Shown: positions 10,925 to 21,993 of the stretch, piece after piece | Layout of the letters: each line of letters opens with the position of its first letter | Position numbering within the stretch: the stretch's first letter is position 1 | Program-made: the position numbers and the translations under genes | Notes under the pieces: generated by a model | Databases searched by the model: none | What the model saw: only the letters and a program-made list of their open reading frames with translations | What the model was told of the DNA's origin: nothing | Assembly: GCF_028583425.1 (NCBI RefSeq) | Contig: NC_072806.1 | Span: 38,176,001 to 38,240,000 of the forward strand | Origin: Eublepharis macularius | Lineage: Eukaryota > Chordata > Lepidosauria > Squamata > Eublepharidae | DNA: 64,000 nt | Direction: 5' to 3'

Positions 10925-12166
10925 GTTAATGGGAAAAAACCCTCTTGCCATGCAGGATTTAATCCTGGACCAGCAAGTGTACCTGGCATGTATTACAGAG
11001 ACCTGGCTGGAGTGGGTGAAGGGGGTAAAACTGACACAGCTCTGCCCTCCAGGTTTCTCTGTGCAGCAGCAGGCTAGGCCAGGCCAGGGGAAGATGGAGG
11101 GGGGGGGGGTTGCAGTGGTCTGTCGTGATCCCATCCCTCTCTCGAGGTCCTCCATCCAACAGTCTGCTTGGTCTGAGTGTGTGTTCCTGAAGTGGGTAAC
11201 CAGGACAGGGTAGGGATTCTGCTGCTGTACCATCCTCCCTGCTGCACAGCCGTGTCTCTTCCCAGCTCACAGAGCTAGTCTCAGGCGTGTTGGGGGAGAC
11301 ACCTAGATTAGTGGTCCTGGGTGATGTCAACATCCATGCCAAAACCAAGCTGTCAGGAGTAGCTCAGGATTTCATGGCTTCCATGACGACCCTGGGACTG
11401 TGCCAAGTAAATAATGACCCCCATACACTCGATTTTGGTCTATTACACTGATGGGGAGGGTGATCTGGAGGTGGGGGCATTAAAACTTACTCCCTTGTCA
11501 TGGTCAGATCATTACCTGATAGAGTTTAGACTCACTGCTTCCTCTTCCCCCCACAGGCATGGTGGGCCCATTAAGACGGTCTGATGGATCCCGAAGGCTT
11601 CCTGTCTGTGCTTGGGTATTTCCCACCTTGGCTGCTGCTGATTTTGTTGATTCTCTGACTGCTCTTCGGAAAAGGGAAGTAGCCCTGGTGACTGACACAA
11701 TTTTCCCTAAATGCCGTCTCCTCCCGGACAGAACGAAGCAGTCGCCATGGTTCACAGGGGAACTGATGGCCATGAAACAAGAGGGGCAACCGCTAGAGAG
11801 CTGCTGGCGGAAAACTCGAACTGCTCGAACACAACACAAAGCCCGTCTGAGAGCCTATTCTGTAGCAATGGTAGTGGCTAAAAGGTCACCCGCTGTCCCT
11901 TGGAGCTCGGCAACCCCATGGGAAAGGGCCTTTTGGGCGGCCATCCAATTGTGGAACCATCACGTGTCTACGCTCCCCACTCTCTAGCTTCAGGAGGGGG
12001 CTGAAAACTGTTTCAGTTAGGATAGACTTTAAATGTATTTTAACTGTGTTTTAACTCTGTCTTTAACAGTGATATTTTTAGTATATTCATATTATTTGTA
12101 TTTTACATTGTAAGCCAGTTTGAGCACTGTTTGGATAATAAAAATTTAAATAGAAAAATAAATAAA
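10925..12166 (+). pseudogene. CR1/L2-type LINE, internally deleted and frameshifted
   Basis: The first part encodes an AP-endonuclease fragment: ITETWL, then GGGVAVVCRD, then VLGDVNIHA at about 11310-11340, and SDHYLIEF after a frame change at about 11500. A linker follows with PWFTGELMAMKQEG at about 11745-11790. The reverse-transcriptase core is absent: at about 11880 the sequence jumps to a C-terminal tail (FRRGLKT) and a 3' UTR ending in an AAATAAATAAAT run at 12155-12167. The element is 5'-truncated and non-functional. The clade is set by endonuclease style and tail, not by a search. Confidence 0.75.
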
Positions 12167-15100
12167 TGTTATTATAATCTATGTAATTCCCAGCTTTCAT
12201 TAAAATGGGAAATGTAAACCATGAACGAATATAGCAATACACCAATATTCAGTTGGCAATTTTTTAAAAAATCCCCAGTGGCTGGGGCGGGAGATGGCTG
12301 CCATGGGAAAAATGGCTGAGTGTGGGATTTGGCAGCCTTCCAAGCTTTTCTGTTATCTCTCCTAAAATTACGGAGCAAAGCAACTTTGAGAAAGATGAGG
12401 GGAAAGGCAGGGAAACCCCTAGAGGTACATGAATTCACCACAATGCTGTGGGGAAGCAGGGGGGAAAAACACTTCCCAATAGCCTCGAACCTGCGGCAAA
12501 TAACCTGAGCAGAAAGAGCCTGAGCTAGGAATCAGGCCAGTTCTAGAGAAGCTATTTAAACACTTCAAAGCGCTGCATAAATGCATGGGCGTTATTTGGA
12601 GCACCCCTTTCTCAGTGGGGGACGGAGGATGACCAGGAGGCCCTGTTGCTTGGGTCAGAATACTTGCCTTCATTTTGACACCATCAAACACTTTTTACTC
12701 TCGTTCTCCCCCCCCCCTACTCCCTTTTCTTGGCATTTTTTTGCCTTTTTTAAAGTAAGCGTGTCTTTATGGATTGAAGCAAGCCCCTTATATGAAAAGC
12801 AGGAAATAAATCAATACAAATTAGAAAGCTGGTAATCCCTGTATCTGACAAAAAACATTTTTCAGTTAAAAAGATGGGTGTTACACACACACATGAACAG
12901 AAAAGTTGCTTCCTCCAAGGAAAGAGAGATTTTGCAAGACTGGAGAAATTTGGAAAGGTATTTGGCTGCTGGGGACTGACAGCCGATGGAGCACTTTGCC
13001 ACAGTTAATTACTTCTTTTCAGCAGCAAGCGAAGTGTCCACCAGGAGTGACAGGGACTTGCTATTCCAAGGTCACAAAATCTGCAAGTCAAAGGTGAAGG
13101 AACAGCTGCTTGGGCTCAGTGATAAAAGAGGAGGAAAATATAGCATTTTTTTCTGTTTAAAAAAATTACAATGTAGTAGGAAGCAGTGGTCCAAGATTTC
13201 TGGGAAAGCTGGATTGCCAATCATTTTTATACCTCTGCACTTTGAATTGTAATAATGTGCTGAAATGTGAAATTGACTGTGGTTGATGTGGCTTTGCTTC
13301 ATGCTATTCAAATACAAGTGCCAGGGGACTTGGAAGGTGGGAGAGGGCTGGAAAAGAAATGCAGATGGGTGCTGGGTGTCCTGTAGGTGGAAGAAACAAA
13401 GAAGAAAAGGGAGTGGCCTGGAGAATGAGATAGGCAAACTTCAGCAACACCCCTGGTCCCAAAAGGAAAAAAATATGGTATGCTAAAATGAATGGGAAAT
13501 ACGACAGAATGCTGCTATTTAAAAAGATGAAACGGCCCCATGGTTTCTCCACCCTCCCTGCCCAATAGGGTAACTTCATGAAAAAGAAGCCAAATTAGGG
13601 TTCATGTGTGAGTTTGTTACTATCAGATGTGGTCTTAAGAGAGACTAGGAGGGGTTCATTTTCTACAGCAAAGAATTTTCTGCCCATATCGAGTATCTGA
13701 CATTGGCCAGTTTGGCACATGGAAAGCTGATGGCCCTATCCTCATGAAAGTGATTCTCTGTGGACTTTCCATTGCCACCGTGAGTGCAGAGGCATTCGCA
13801 GTAACATCAGAGAATCCACAAAGCAGTTTCTCTGAACTTCTTTTGCCCCTGCACTCTGTGGCTGCCGCATGCACACACACACACACAGGACTTTCATAGA
13901 TACCCAATGAACAGAGCCATTGCTTGTTTTGGCAATTAAACAGGCCACAACTTTATTAAAAACAAAAAGGATCTGCAATGGGCCGCAAATAACAACAAAA
14001 CTCAAATTCCGAGGAACTAACGTAAACAGGATACAGAGGCCTCACAAGCATCATAAAATGTGAGGGTGCGTCACCCTGGCTGCAACCCTCCGAAAAGCCA
14101 TTGAGACTGTGCAGTCTCCTCTTTGGCAAGCACTCACGGATGCCCTTGTGGAGGGCCTCTCTGACCCCTTCTCAATGGCCTCAAGATCTTTGTGTCGTGG
14201 ATCATGGCAGCCACAGATCCTGGTCTGAGAAATATCCACTGCACCTTTAAACCAATGCTTCTGGATGGTCACTGTCAGCCTCCGCTGCACCCACCTCGCT
14301 GGCCTGTCCTTCTGCCATGCTGTTGTGCCCTTGGAAGGTCCTCCCTCATCCTCAGAGCTTGGGGAGGGGAGGGGGTTGCTCCACCTGGTTCCTCCTCCTA
14401 CCTGGTTGTGAATGCCCCTTTGCTGCCTAGGTCACGTCAACACTGTTCATCCCTGGCTTCATGGGGAGGAGGGCTTGGCGCTTTTCCTTTTCCCCCTCCC
14501 ACCAGTCCCCCTTGTGGGCTTGCTGGCCATTAACCCTTCCCCCAGTGGCCATGGAATCTGATGGGTTCCTGGTTTGGCAGGCAGCCCTGCCTGCCCCTCC
14601 TTCCCTGTTGGGCCCTCTTCCCTGCTTGGCATTCCTGGGCTAGGGGCACCGCCCTCTGGCCCTATCCAGGCCTCCAGACCCCAACTCGGCTGCCCCAGAA
14701 GCCGTTAAGATACTTCTCTGGCAGCTTGGCTGGGCAAGAGAGGAACTGCTCTGGCTGCTGCAGTGGCAGTGTCCGCGTGGAGGCCCCACCTTCCATCAGC
14801 TTTCAGCGGGCTGGCTCCTCCCTCTGTGGCCTCTGCTGCTGAGCTGGTGGGGCTGGTGGGGCTTCTGGGGCTGCCACAGCCTTCTCCAGCCCTCGTTGGT
14901 CTGCCTTCTCTCCTGGCAGCTTCTTGGACGCCACTTCTGCCTCTCCTTGCCAGTGGCAATCCACTCCCAAGGCCCTCAGTGGGTTCCTAAACCCTGCAGC
15001 GGTGCCAGCTCTGACATGTGATCCTGTGAGGTTGGGGGTGGCCCATGGACGGGCCTCAGCCTTGCTGTGCTGGTGGGGAGTGGCCCTGCCGAGTCCAGTG

Positions 15101-15290
15101 TGAGCTGCTGCGTCAGGCACGCCTCTTCGGGGGCAAAGACTTCTTGTCAGGTGACGTGTCCTCGTGGACCCTGGACCCGTAGTCCGCCTTCGCATGGGCT
15201 CGCCCCAGCTGCTGTTGGAGAACTAAACTAACAGGGAAAAGGGGAAGATACCATTGTGATATGCGTAGATTATGCTCCTTCATCTGAGCC
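12167..15290. other. unassigned; possible hAT transposase scrap at 14050-14290
   Basis: No host gene is recognised. On the minus strand 14050-14290 reads through DPRHKDLE, reminiscent of the DPR(Y/F)K motif near the C-terminal half of hAT transposases, but nothing else supports it. 14300-15200 is GC-rich with stop-poor frames and no motifs. Confidence 0.35.
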
Positions 15291-15292
15291 AA

Positions 15293-16030
15293 TCATAGCA
15301 GTGGGGCACGGTCAGTGATCAGCGTAAAATGATTGTTGGCCAGATAGAACTGAGGGGCCTCCACGGCCCATTTCACCACCAGTGTCTCTTTCTCCATGGT
15401 CACATACATGGTTTCTGCGGGTTGTAATTTCTGGCTGATGAACAGCAAGGGATGTTCCAGCCCATCGGTGAGTTGAGAGAGGACAGCCCCCAGGCCCGCA
15501 TCTGAGGCATCGGTGTAGACTACAAATGGTTTTTTGAAGTCAGGATTATGCAGCACCGGGGCATGGGACAGGGCCACCCAGAGTGATTCAAAGATGTGCC
15601 GGCATTGGGGGGGGGTGTCCACTGGAGAGGATTTGGCTGATCTTTACACAGGCAATCAGAAAGGGGGCTCGCCTGACTAGCAAAGTTGGGGACAAACTCC
15701 CCATAACAGCCCACTAAATCCAGGAAGTGGTGCAGTTTTCTCTCGATATGCGGGCAGGGGCTTTGTTCCTTCCTCTGGTACTGGACGCAGCTGGCCTTGT
15801 CCGAAGATATAGCCTAGGCAGGTGAGCTCCTGAAAGTCTACTCAGCTTTTCCTGGGATTGGCCTGCAGACTGGCACCAGTCAGGGCTTGGAGCACGGTCT
15901 CCAGGGGTTGAAGGTACGTGGACAAGCTGGGGCTCAAGATGATGGTCATCAGTGTAGGCCCACGCAAAACTACGTCTACGTGCCCATCCCTGCACTGCTC
16001 GCTCTGAATGCTGCCTCGCCCCACCTCCTT
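15293..16030 (-). pseudogene. Ty3/Gypsy pol fragment (RT thumb to RNase H)
   Basis: On the minus strand, from 16030 downward, it reads the end of RT (GASLQANPRKS), then YGEFVPNFASQASPL, and then RNase H with FVVYTDASDAGLGAVLSQ and MEKETLVVKWAVEA. At least two frame changes separate these blocks. The wording differs from the intact element at 34.7-41.6 kb, so it is another Gypsy lineage. It is non-functional. Confidence 0.85.
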
Positions 16031-16410
16031 TCTTCTGTCACGAAAGTGGCAATACTAAAAGCAAGGTGATTTTGCTGCCTCCCCCCCATGACCCAGCAAC
16101 CCTCCTTTCCCATTCTCAGCTGAGCTGCAGTGAAACACTACCACAGCTCAGCTGTGAAACAAAGATGCCCTGGAAGGGCTAAAGGAGAAGGGTGAAGAAA
16201 TGGAGAGCTAAGCTGCAACCCCTCCGGGGTTCTCCTGATATCTATATCTCCACCCCATATTGGTTGCAGGTAGAGCAGCCACTTGACCCCCCCCCTGCCC
16301 CCCGCAACCCCCTACACTTTCTCCTTTGAGCCAAGTCAAAGAAGAAAGCCCCAGGAGGTTTTAGAGCTGCTTCCTCAAACAGCAGGATCATCCCGCTGTC
16401 CACACAAGCA

Positions 16411-16465
16411 GTGTGTGTGTGTGTGTGCGCGCGCATGTGCAGGTGCGCATGCACGCACACACACA
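16411..16465. repeat. (TG/CA)n and (GC)n microsatellite
   Basis: GTGTGTGTGTGTG is followed by GCGCGCGC and then CACACACA, a mixed alternating purine-pyrimidine tract. Confidence 0.9.
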
Positions 16466-17470
16466 TGTGCATGCTGCCTCCCCTGCACCTTGCAAAATTG
16501 TGCCTCTAGATTTAGGCAGGCTGTTCATGTGGCAAAACCAACCGTCAAGATGCCCACTCACTCTGAGCTGCTTGGTCGTATTATCTGCACTTTTAAGGAA
16601 GAGGAAACTGAGGTACAGAGAGATGACATGTGGGTTTGTATGAGCTGGGAATGGACCCCCCCCAACTATTCCACCGTTCATCCCCCCTGGCTGTTTGCTA
16701 TTCCTTCCTTCCCCAGAATGGTTCCGGACCAGCTGCCGCTCCGCTGGCAAAAACCTTGGCCGAGACCCAGCCCATGTGGCACGCGGCATCTCCACAAGAA
16801 GCATTTTTCTCTCTGCATCAAGCTGCCATTATGCGGTGTGACAAGCACATAACTCTTTTTTGGATGAATAGATTTCTTAATCTACAATTTTTACAGCCCT
16901 ATTTATATATAAATACGCTCCCCTTATAAAAGGGGTATACGTGTACCTAAAAAAACACTCCAAAGCTATTTCTTCATAAATAGGATACTCCAGATAAGGG
17001 GGTGAAAACATGATGTATGTAGAGATGGTGTGGGTTTTTTCCCCCTCCATCTGAAAAATTATTGCATGATTCATTAATCTTCTCCTCTATTCCCACCCAA
17101 AGTGTTCCCCCTCCTCTTCCCCCCAACCCCAACACAGCAACATATAAATAATCATTTCTCTGCCATCCACTCCAAGTGTCAAAACTTCTGCAAAGTCATT
17201 CCAAGAACAGAACATTCCTATCTCAAGACAGGCCAGACAGAAGGACACATTCAGCCACATGCAAAAGGACATGTTATTTTATTTACTTATTTAAATATCC
17301 ACTCCACATTTTTAATCCAAGTTCTGGAGGAAGTTAACAATAAAACAACATAAAACCAGAAATAGTAAAAACTAGCAGGATAAAGTCAGTGGCAAAGCAT
17401 TCCAGGAAAGTTCAAAATACAGAAAATTAGCTTCCCTGCTAAAACAATTTGCATCATAAGACACACACAC
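16466..17470. other. unassigned sequence
   Basis: No feature is recognised. 17280-17400 has a TTATTTACTTATTTAAAT start and ACAATAAAACAACATAAAA, as in degraded reverse-strand SINE/LINE tails. Confidence 0.35.
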
Positions 17471-17474
17471 ACAA

Positions 17475-17640
17475 TAAGATTTATTTATACCCTGGTTTTC
17501 CACCCAATGGGGACCCCAAAGTAGTTTGCCATTGTTCTTCCCTCCCTCATTTTATACTCACAACAACCCTGTGAAATATTAGAAGAGGAGGAATGCTGTC
17601 CCTTACTCAGGTTTCAGAAGGGGACAAAGTGAAGAGTTAG
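17475..17640 (-). mobile_element. SINE 3' part, minus strand
   Basis: TTTATTTATACCCTGGTTTTCCACCCAATGGGGACC and ACTCACAACAACCCTGTGA are, in reverse, the 3' body of the tRNA-headed SINE. The tRNA head is lost. A short (TAGA)n run follows at about 17636-17665. Confidence 0.7.
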
Positions 17641-17749
17641 ATAGTTAGATAGATAGAGTTAGATAGACCTGTTTACCATTTGCCCTGGCACTATCCTTCG
17701 ACGAGGAGATTGCTATTCTCTTTGTGACAACTCAGAGCTGTGATGTCAT

Positions 17750-17940
17750 AGTGCTTAAGTAGCTGGACTGCAAATCAGCCCTCTGCAAGCTTGAAACACA
17801 CGACTGCCATGAGCTCAGTAGGTGGCCTACAGCTCTCCCAGCTATATAGTGGGGATAATAATAACACTTTGATCACCACTCTGACTGAGGCGCTAATCTG
17901 GGTAGAAGAACAGTATATAAGCACAGTTTTAATCATCTTC
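17750..17940 (+). mobile_element. second tRNA-derived SINE type, plus strand
   Basis: The head GGACTGCAAATCAGCCCTCTGCA and a decayed B box (CTTGAAACACACGA) are followed by GGGGATAATAATAACACT, ATCACCACTCTGACTGAGGC and AGTATATAAGCACAG. It differs from the CAGTTTGGTGTAG SINE in head and body. Confidence 0.65.
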
Positions 17941-18003
17941 TTCTCTTTGTTACACCCTCTGCTCTGGTCTCCATCTTAGCACCATCCTGCCGTTCACTGG
18001 AAT

Positions 18004-18388
18004 TAGGGTTGCCAGGTGCCTTTAATCCCCTGGAGGGGGACTGGGAATCTGGCACTCACCCATTGGTGTGCCTTCTCACGTGTGTGCTTCATGCATGCGT
18101 GTGCTCTCGGCGTGCGTGATGACATCACTGCCAGGAAGTGACATCATCGTGTGGGTCAAAGGGCAGCCCGGCGTGCACTCCCACACTTGCCGAAGGGCTG
18201 AATCACCCCCCTCACAGTCCCAATTTGGCCTGAAATGGGCCCATTGCAGGGTGCTGGGGGTGTGGGGCGCTGCCCGGGGCATGCTGTGTCACTGGGGGGC
18301 AACCCCCCCCACTGGCCAGGTAAGTGGGGTCTGGGGCAGAGGTGGGAACAGGGGATCCCCTGCTCCAGGCGGAGGATTGGTAGCCCTA
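18004..18388. mobile_element. hAT MITE, TAGGGTTGCC family
   Basis: The ends are TAGGGTTGCCAGG and GGTAGCCCTA. The flanks are ACTGGAAT (17996-18003) and ACTGGCAT (18389-18396), an 8-bp duplication with one change. The interior has GTGATGACATCACTGCCAGG, shared with the copies near 52 kb. Confidence 0.85.
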
Positions 18389-18847
18389 ACTGGCATCTTT
18401 AGATTAGATAGCTAGGTAGAGATCGGTCTCTCATCTCCTATCCTGTATGGAGTTCCTACAGTAGAGAACTCTTATCTCCTTTCCAGAGGTGGGTCTACTG
18501 TGAAACTAATGAAGCTTAAGCTTCATTAGCAACTTTCTTTTTAATGAGTGAATTTTTCAACAAAAATTAATTGAGTTTTTAAAAGTGTTTTTTATTAAAA
18601 TAAGGCTATTTAAGGATAGAATCATAAGACAATGGGTTGAAGTACTTAATAGTGACCTTAAAATGGAGCATGCTCAGTGTTGTAGCTTCCCCTAGAGTGG
18701 GCTGGTTGTTCCCAGCAGCCTAGCAGTTCAGCTTGGCCCAGGAAGAAGCAACAGCACCATAAGGGTGGGGAAAGGCCTGCTAGATCTTGTTTCAAGGCCT
18801 GTTTTGGATTATTGCAGATAAATGTTGGTAGTCTGGGCAATTATTAG

Positions 18848-19494
18848 TAGACATGGGCACGAACTGAAAAAAAGAACCATGTGATTCGTGGTTCATCGCA
18901 TTCCACGAACCAGAAACCACGAACTTCCACAATCTTTCCCCAGGTCACGAATTGGTTTGTGGTTCATGGTTCGTGGAATTTCAAACACCCGGTGCTGGCT
19001 GCTGAAGCCGACCCTGGGTGTTTGAAACAGACAGCCCCTTTCTTCTGCTGCTCGTGGCAGCAGGAGAACGGGGCTGTCACTATCACACACACCAAGCCAA
19101 CTGAAGCCCATCGGCTGAAGCCGGTGCAGACTGTGTGAAGCTGACAGCCCCGTCAACAGGAGAATGGGGCTGTCAGCTTCACTCACCCTGTGCCGGTTTC
19201 AGCCCATTGGCTGAACCCAGCAAGGGGTCTGTGAAACTGACAGCCCCGTTTTCCTGCTGCCCAGGGGCTGAACTCGGTGTGGGGTGAGCGAAGCTGACAT
19301 TTCCCATTCTTCTGCCGCCCTGGGCTGTCAGTTTCACACACGATCAGTGGTGCCAGCCGGTCTGGATTTACAAACCCCTGACGACTTGCATGAACCGGGC
19401 AAAAAAAGTCATGGAGTTCATGGATTCACAAACCACGAATTGCCCTGGTTCGTGCGGGTTTTTTGCTTTGTATTGTGATTCATGCCCGCCTCCA
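18848..19494. mobile_element. hAT MITE, TAGACATGGGCACGAA family
   Basis: The ends are TAGACATGGGCACGAA and, inverted, TGGAGGCGGGCATGAA. The flanking ATTATTAG at 18840-18847 and 19495-19502 is a perfect 8-bp duplication. The body is built from imperfect inverted copies of ACGAACC/GGTTCGT and CTGACAGCCCC. Related copies lie at 29763-32670 and 46076-46290. Confidence 0.93.
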
Positions 19495-19693
19495 ATTATT
19501 AGAGATCTTTTAAAACAAAGGTGAGGTTACTTCTTTGGAAGTTATTAATTGTTCATTCCAGTTCATTTGGAATTACTAAGACTTTTAATGGGAAATGTAT
19601 ATGATTTTGAAAAATGTCTAATTTTATAGTTTTTAATCCTTTTACAACTGTTGCAATACATCTTTCTTAGTATTCTATTTGTTAATGCTTCTG

Positions 19694-19830
19694 AGCAGTT
19701 CAGCCTGGCTACAGCACCATAAGGGTGGGGGGAAAGCCTGCACAGATCCTGTTGTTTCAAGGCTTGCTTTGGATTATTGTAGGTAAATGTTGGCAACCTG
19801 TGCAATTATTAGAGATCTTTTAAAACAAAG
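19694..19830. repeat. second copy of a hAT-internal duplication; holds the empty site
   Basis: This repeats 18723-18847 plus 19503-19520: both have CACCATAAGGGTGGGG, GGATTATTG and ATTATTAGAGATC. The copy is uninterrupted, with one ATTATTAG at 19805-19812 where the other copy has the MITE between two. Confidence 0.9.
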
Positions 19831-20033
19831 ATGAAGTGGGATTCAGGATTCACGTGAGAAGAACTGCAGCCTCCCAGGTACAGCCTGAAAATCTCATCTG
19901 CTGTTCCAGTATTGTGTTAACCTGGACTTACAATATCTGTATTACTTATGTTTTTACACTTTTTGTACTGTGCATCTTTGTGGATGCTGAAGATATTTGT
20001 AGCCAATAATATCCTAAAGAGCCTTAATAATAA

Positions 20034-20284
20034 TAATAACAACATTCGATTTATATACTGCCCTTCAGGACAACTTAACACCCACTCAGAGCAGTTTACA
20101 AAGTATGTTATTATTATCCCCACAACAATAATCACCCTGTGAGGTGGGTGAGGCTGAGAGAGCTCCAAGAAGCTGTGATTGACCGAAGGTCACCTGGCAG
20201 GCTTCAAGTGGAGGAGTGAGGAATCAAACCTGGCTCTCCAGATTAGAGTCCTGTGCTCTTAACCACTACACCAAACTGGTTCTC
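20034..20284 (-). mobile_element. tRNA-headed SINE, minus strand
   Basis: Read on the minus strand: GAGAACCAGTTTGGTGTAG, an A box (TGGTGTAGTGGTTAAGAGC), a B box (GGTTTGATTCC), then ACCTCACAGGGTGATTATTG, GGCAGTATATAAATCGAATG and a (TTA)n tail at about 20020-20038. It is nearly full length, with the same structure as the copy at 59941-60168. Confidence 0.9.
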
Positions 20285-20309
20285 TTGTTCTGAAGTAATA
20301 GCAACTGGA

Positions 20310-20584
20310 CTGGAATTAACAAGGATTCTTACGATAATGCATCTAACATGAAGGGCTTGGAGAAAGGGCTGCAAGCACTCTTTAAAAACATTAACAGGGT
20401 ATGCAGACTATGTACCATGTGCAGCCCATTCACTCAACCTTGTTGGAGTAAAGGCAGTGTCTACTGTGCCTGAAGTTGTTGAGTATTTTGGCATTTTGCA
20501 GGAGCTGTATGTTTTCTTTTCTGGATCTCCACAAAGATGGGGAATTTTAAACACACAGGGCAATCTAGATTTTTCCCTAGAGTT
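20310..20584 (+). pseudogene. hAT transposase, block 1
   Basis: It encodes SYDNASNMKG and, after one frame change at about 20410, PCAAHSLNLVG and ELYVFFSGSPQRW. These are landmark motifs of the hAT transposases related to ZMYM-type proteins (the YDNAxNM and CxAHxLNL motifs flank a catalytic acidic residue in this family). The N-terminal part is missing or unrecognisable upstream. The block is cut at 20584 by the MITE insertion, directly before block 2. Confidence 0.85.
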
Positions 20585-20587
20585 TAA

Positions 20588-21213
20588 GAGCCGAAACAGA
20601 CGAGACGAGTTCCCTCAATTCAACCTGGGTTGAATTGCCTCAAGGTTTGACGGGAAATGTAGGCATTTCTCCTTCCCATCGCTCATAGGAGGAGGGGGGA
20701 GGAGGAGGGCTCCTCTTGCCTGGCCGCCGCCATTCCCAAGCGCGAGGGACTCGAGGAGCCTGGAAAGTGGCGGGGGGATGCTCTTAGGCTGGGGCGCGGC
20801 GGCGGCGGCGCTCTTCCTGCAGCCGCCCCCTGCCCCCCCACCCCGCCTCTTCCTCTCGTCCTCCTTCCTCTCGGCTTCCTTCTCCAGCCGCCCCCCCGCC
20901 CCCCCTGCCCCGCCTCTTCCTCTCGTCCTCCTTCCTCTCGGCTTCCTTCTCCAGCAGCGAGAGAGGCGGCGGCGGTGGCAGCGAGCAGCAGCAGCAAGAG
21001 CGCCACCGCCAGCGCGCCCCAGCCTAAGAGCCACTTTCCAGGCTCCTCGAGTCCCTCATGCTTGGGAACGGCGGCGGCCGGGCAAGAGGAGCCCTCCTCC
21101 TCCCCCCTCCTCCTCTGAGCGACAGGAAGGAGAAATGCCTACATTTCCCATCAAACCTTGAGGCAATTCAACCCAGGTTGAATTGAGGGAACTCGTCTCG
21201 TCTGTTTCGGCTC
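20588..21213. mobile_element. CpG-rich palindromic Harbinger-like MITE
   Basis: The arms begin GAGCCGAAACAGACGAGACG and are inverted over about 110-120 bp each side, including TTCAACCTGGGTTGAA and GGGAAATGTAGGCAT. TAA flanks both ends (20585-20587 and 21214-21216). The centre, 20700-21110, is very GC- and CpG-rich with a 60-odd-bp tandem duplication (CCGCCTCTTCCTCTCGTCCT twice). Long stop-free frames on both strands here are a by-product of the composition, not genes. Confidence 0.9.
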
Positions 21214-21216
21214 TAA

Positions 21217-21504
21217 GTGTAACTAGATGGTCTGCACAATATGAAGCAGTCCAGGCAATTAAAAATGGATATACAGGTATTTTACAAACTCTCAAATGTA
21301 TTTTTGAAGACTCAGAAGAGAAGCCTGAATGTAAACGAGAAGCAAAGTATTTATACCACAAGTTGGTAAAGTTGGAATATGCTATTTTAACAGTTATTTG
21401 GGAAGAAGTTCTTGAGCGTTTCAACAAAACAAGCAAGAAACTCCAAACCCCTGGTTTTGATTTATTTGACAAATTTAGGATAGAAGTTCTAAATCAACTC
21501 TATA
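21217..21504 (+). pseudogene. hAT transposase, block 2
   Basis: The reading frame runs from TRWSAQYEAVQAIK through FEDSEEKPECKREA, WEEVLERFNKTSKKLQ to FRIEVLNQLY without a stop. It matches the LSxTRWSAR..A segment and the LQxPxxDL segment of ZMYM-like hAT transposases. The preceding bases across the removed MITE keep the frame into block 1. The block is cut at 21504 by the 14-bp target duplication of the next insertion. Confidence 0.88.
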
Positions 21505-21993
21505 GACCCAGAGGAGTTAGCTGTGTTAATCTGTAGTAGCAAAATCAAAAAGAGTCCAGTAGCACCTTTAAGACTAACCAATTTTATTGTAGCATAAGCT
21601 TTCGAGAATCAAGTTCTCTTCGTCAGATGCATAGTACAGAAACTGGTCAAATATAGAAGAGGAGGGGAGGAGAGAGAAGATGCAGTTAGGGGGGAGGGGG
21701 AGGGTGCAACCAAAACATTCCTTTGCTAGTAAATGTAAACATCTCCTTTTGGTGTCCTTTCGGGGTCAGTTGGCTTGGGTGGGGCTTCAAAGGAGTTTGC
21801 CCTGTTAGTTTGCAGCAGTAAAACAGCTAGACCATCCAATTCCTATGTAGTATAAGCCTTTGATAACCACAGCTCTCCCCACCAGATGCATCTGACAACG
21901 TTAGTTTCTCTGGTTGTGGTAAACATCTGCCAGTTCCTGGTTTAGTTTCTCTGGTTGTGTTAGATGCATCTGGCGGGGAGAGCTGTGGTTATC

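Noticed and set aside
14050-14290. hAT transposase gene
   Set aside because: Only one short motif (DPRHKDLE) fits. There are no flanking TIRs or further motifs.
20615-21161. Stop-free frames of 107-139 codons on both strands
   Set aside because: They lie wholly in the CpG-rich centre of a palindromic MITE. The Arg/Gly/Pro-rich low-complexity products come from composition.
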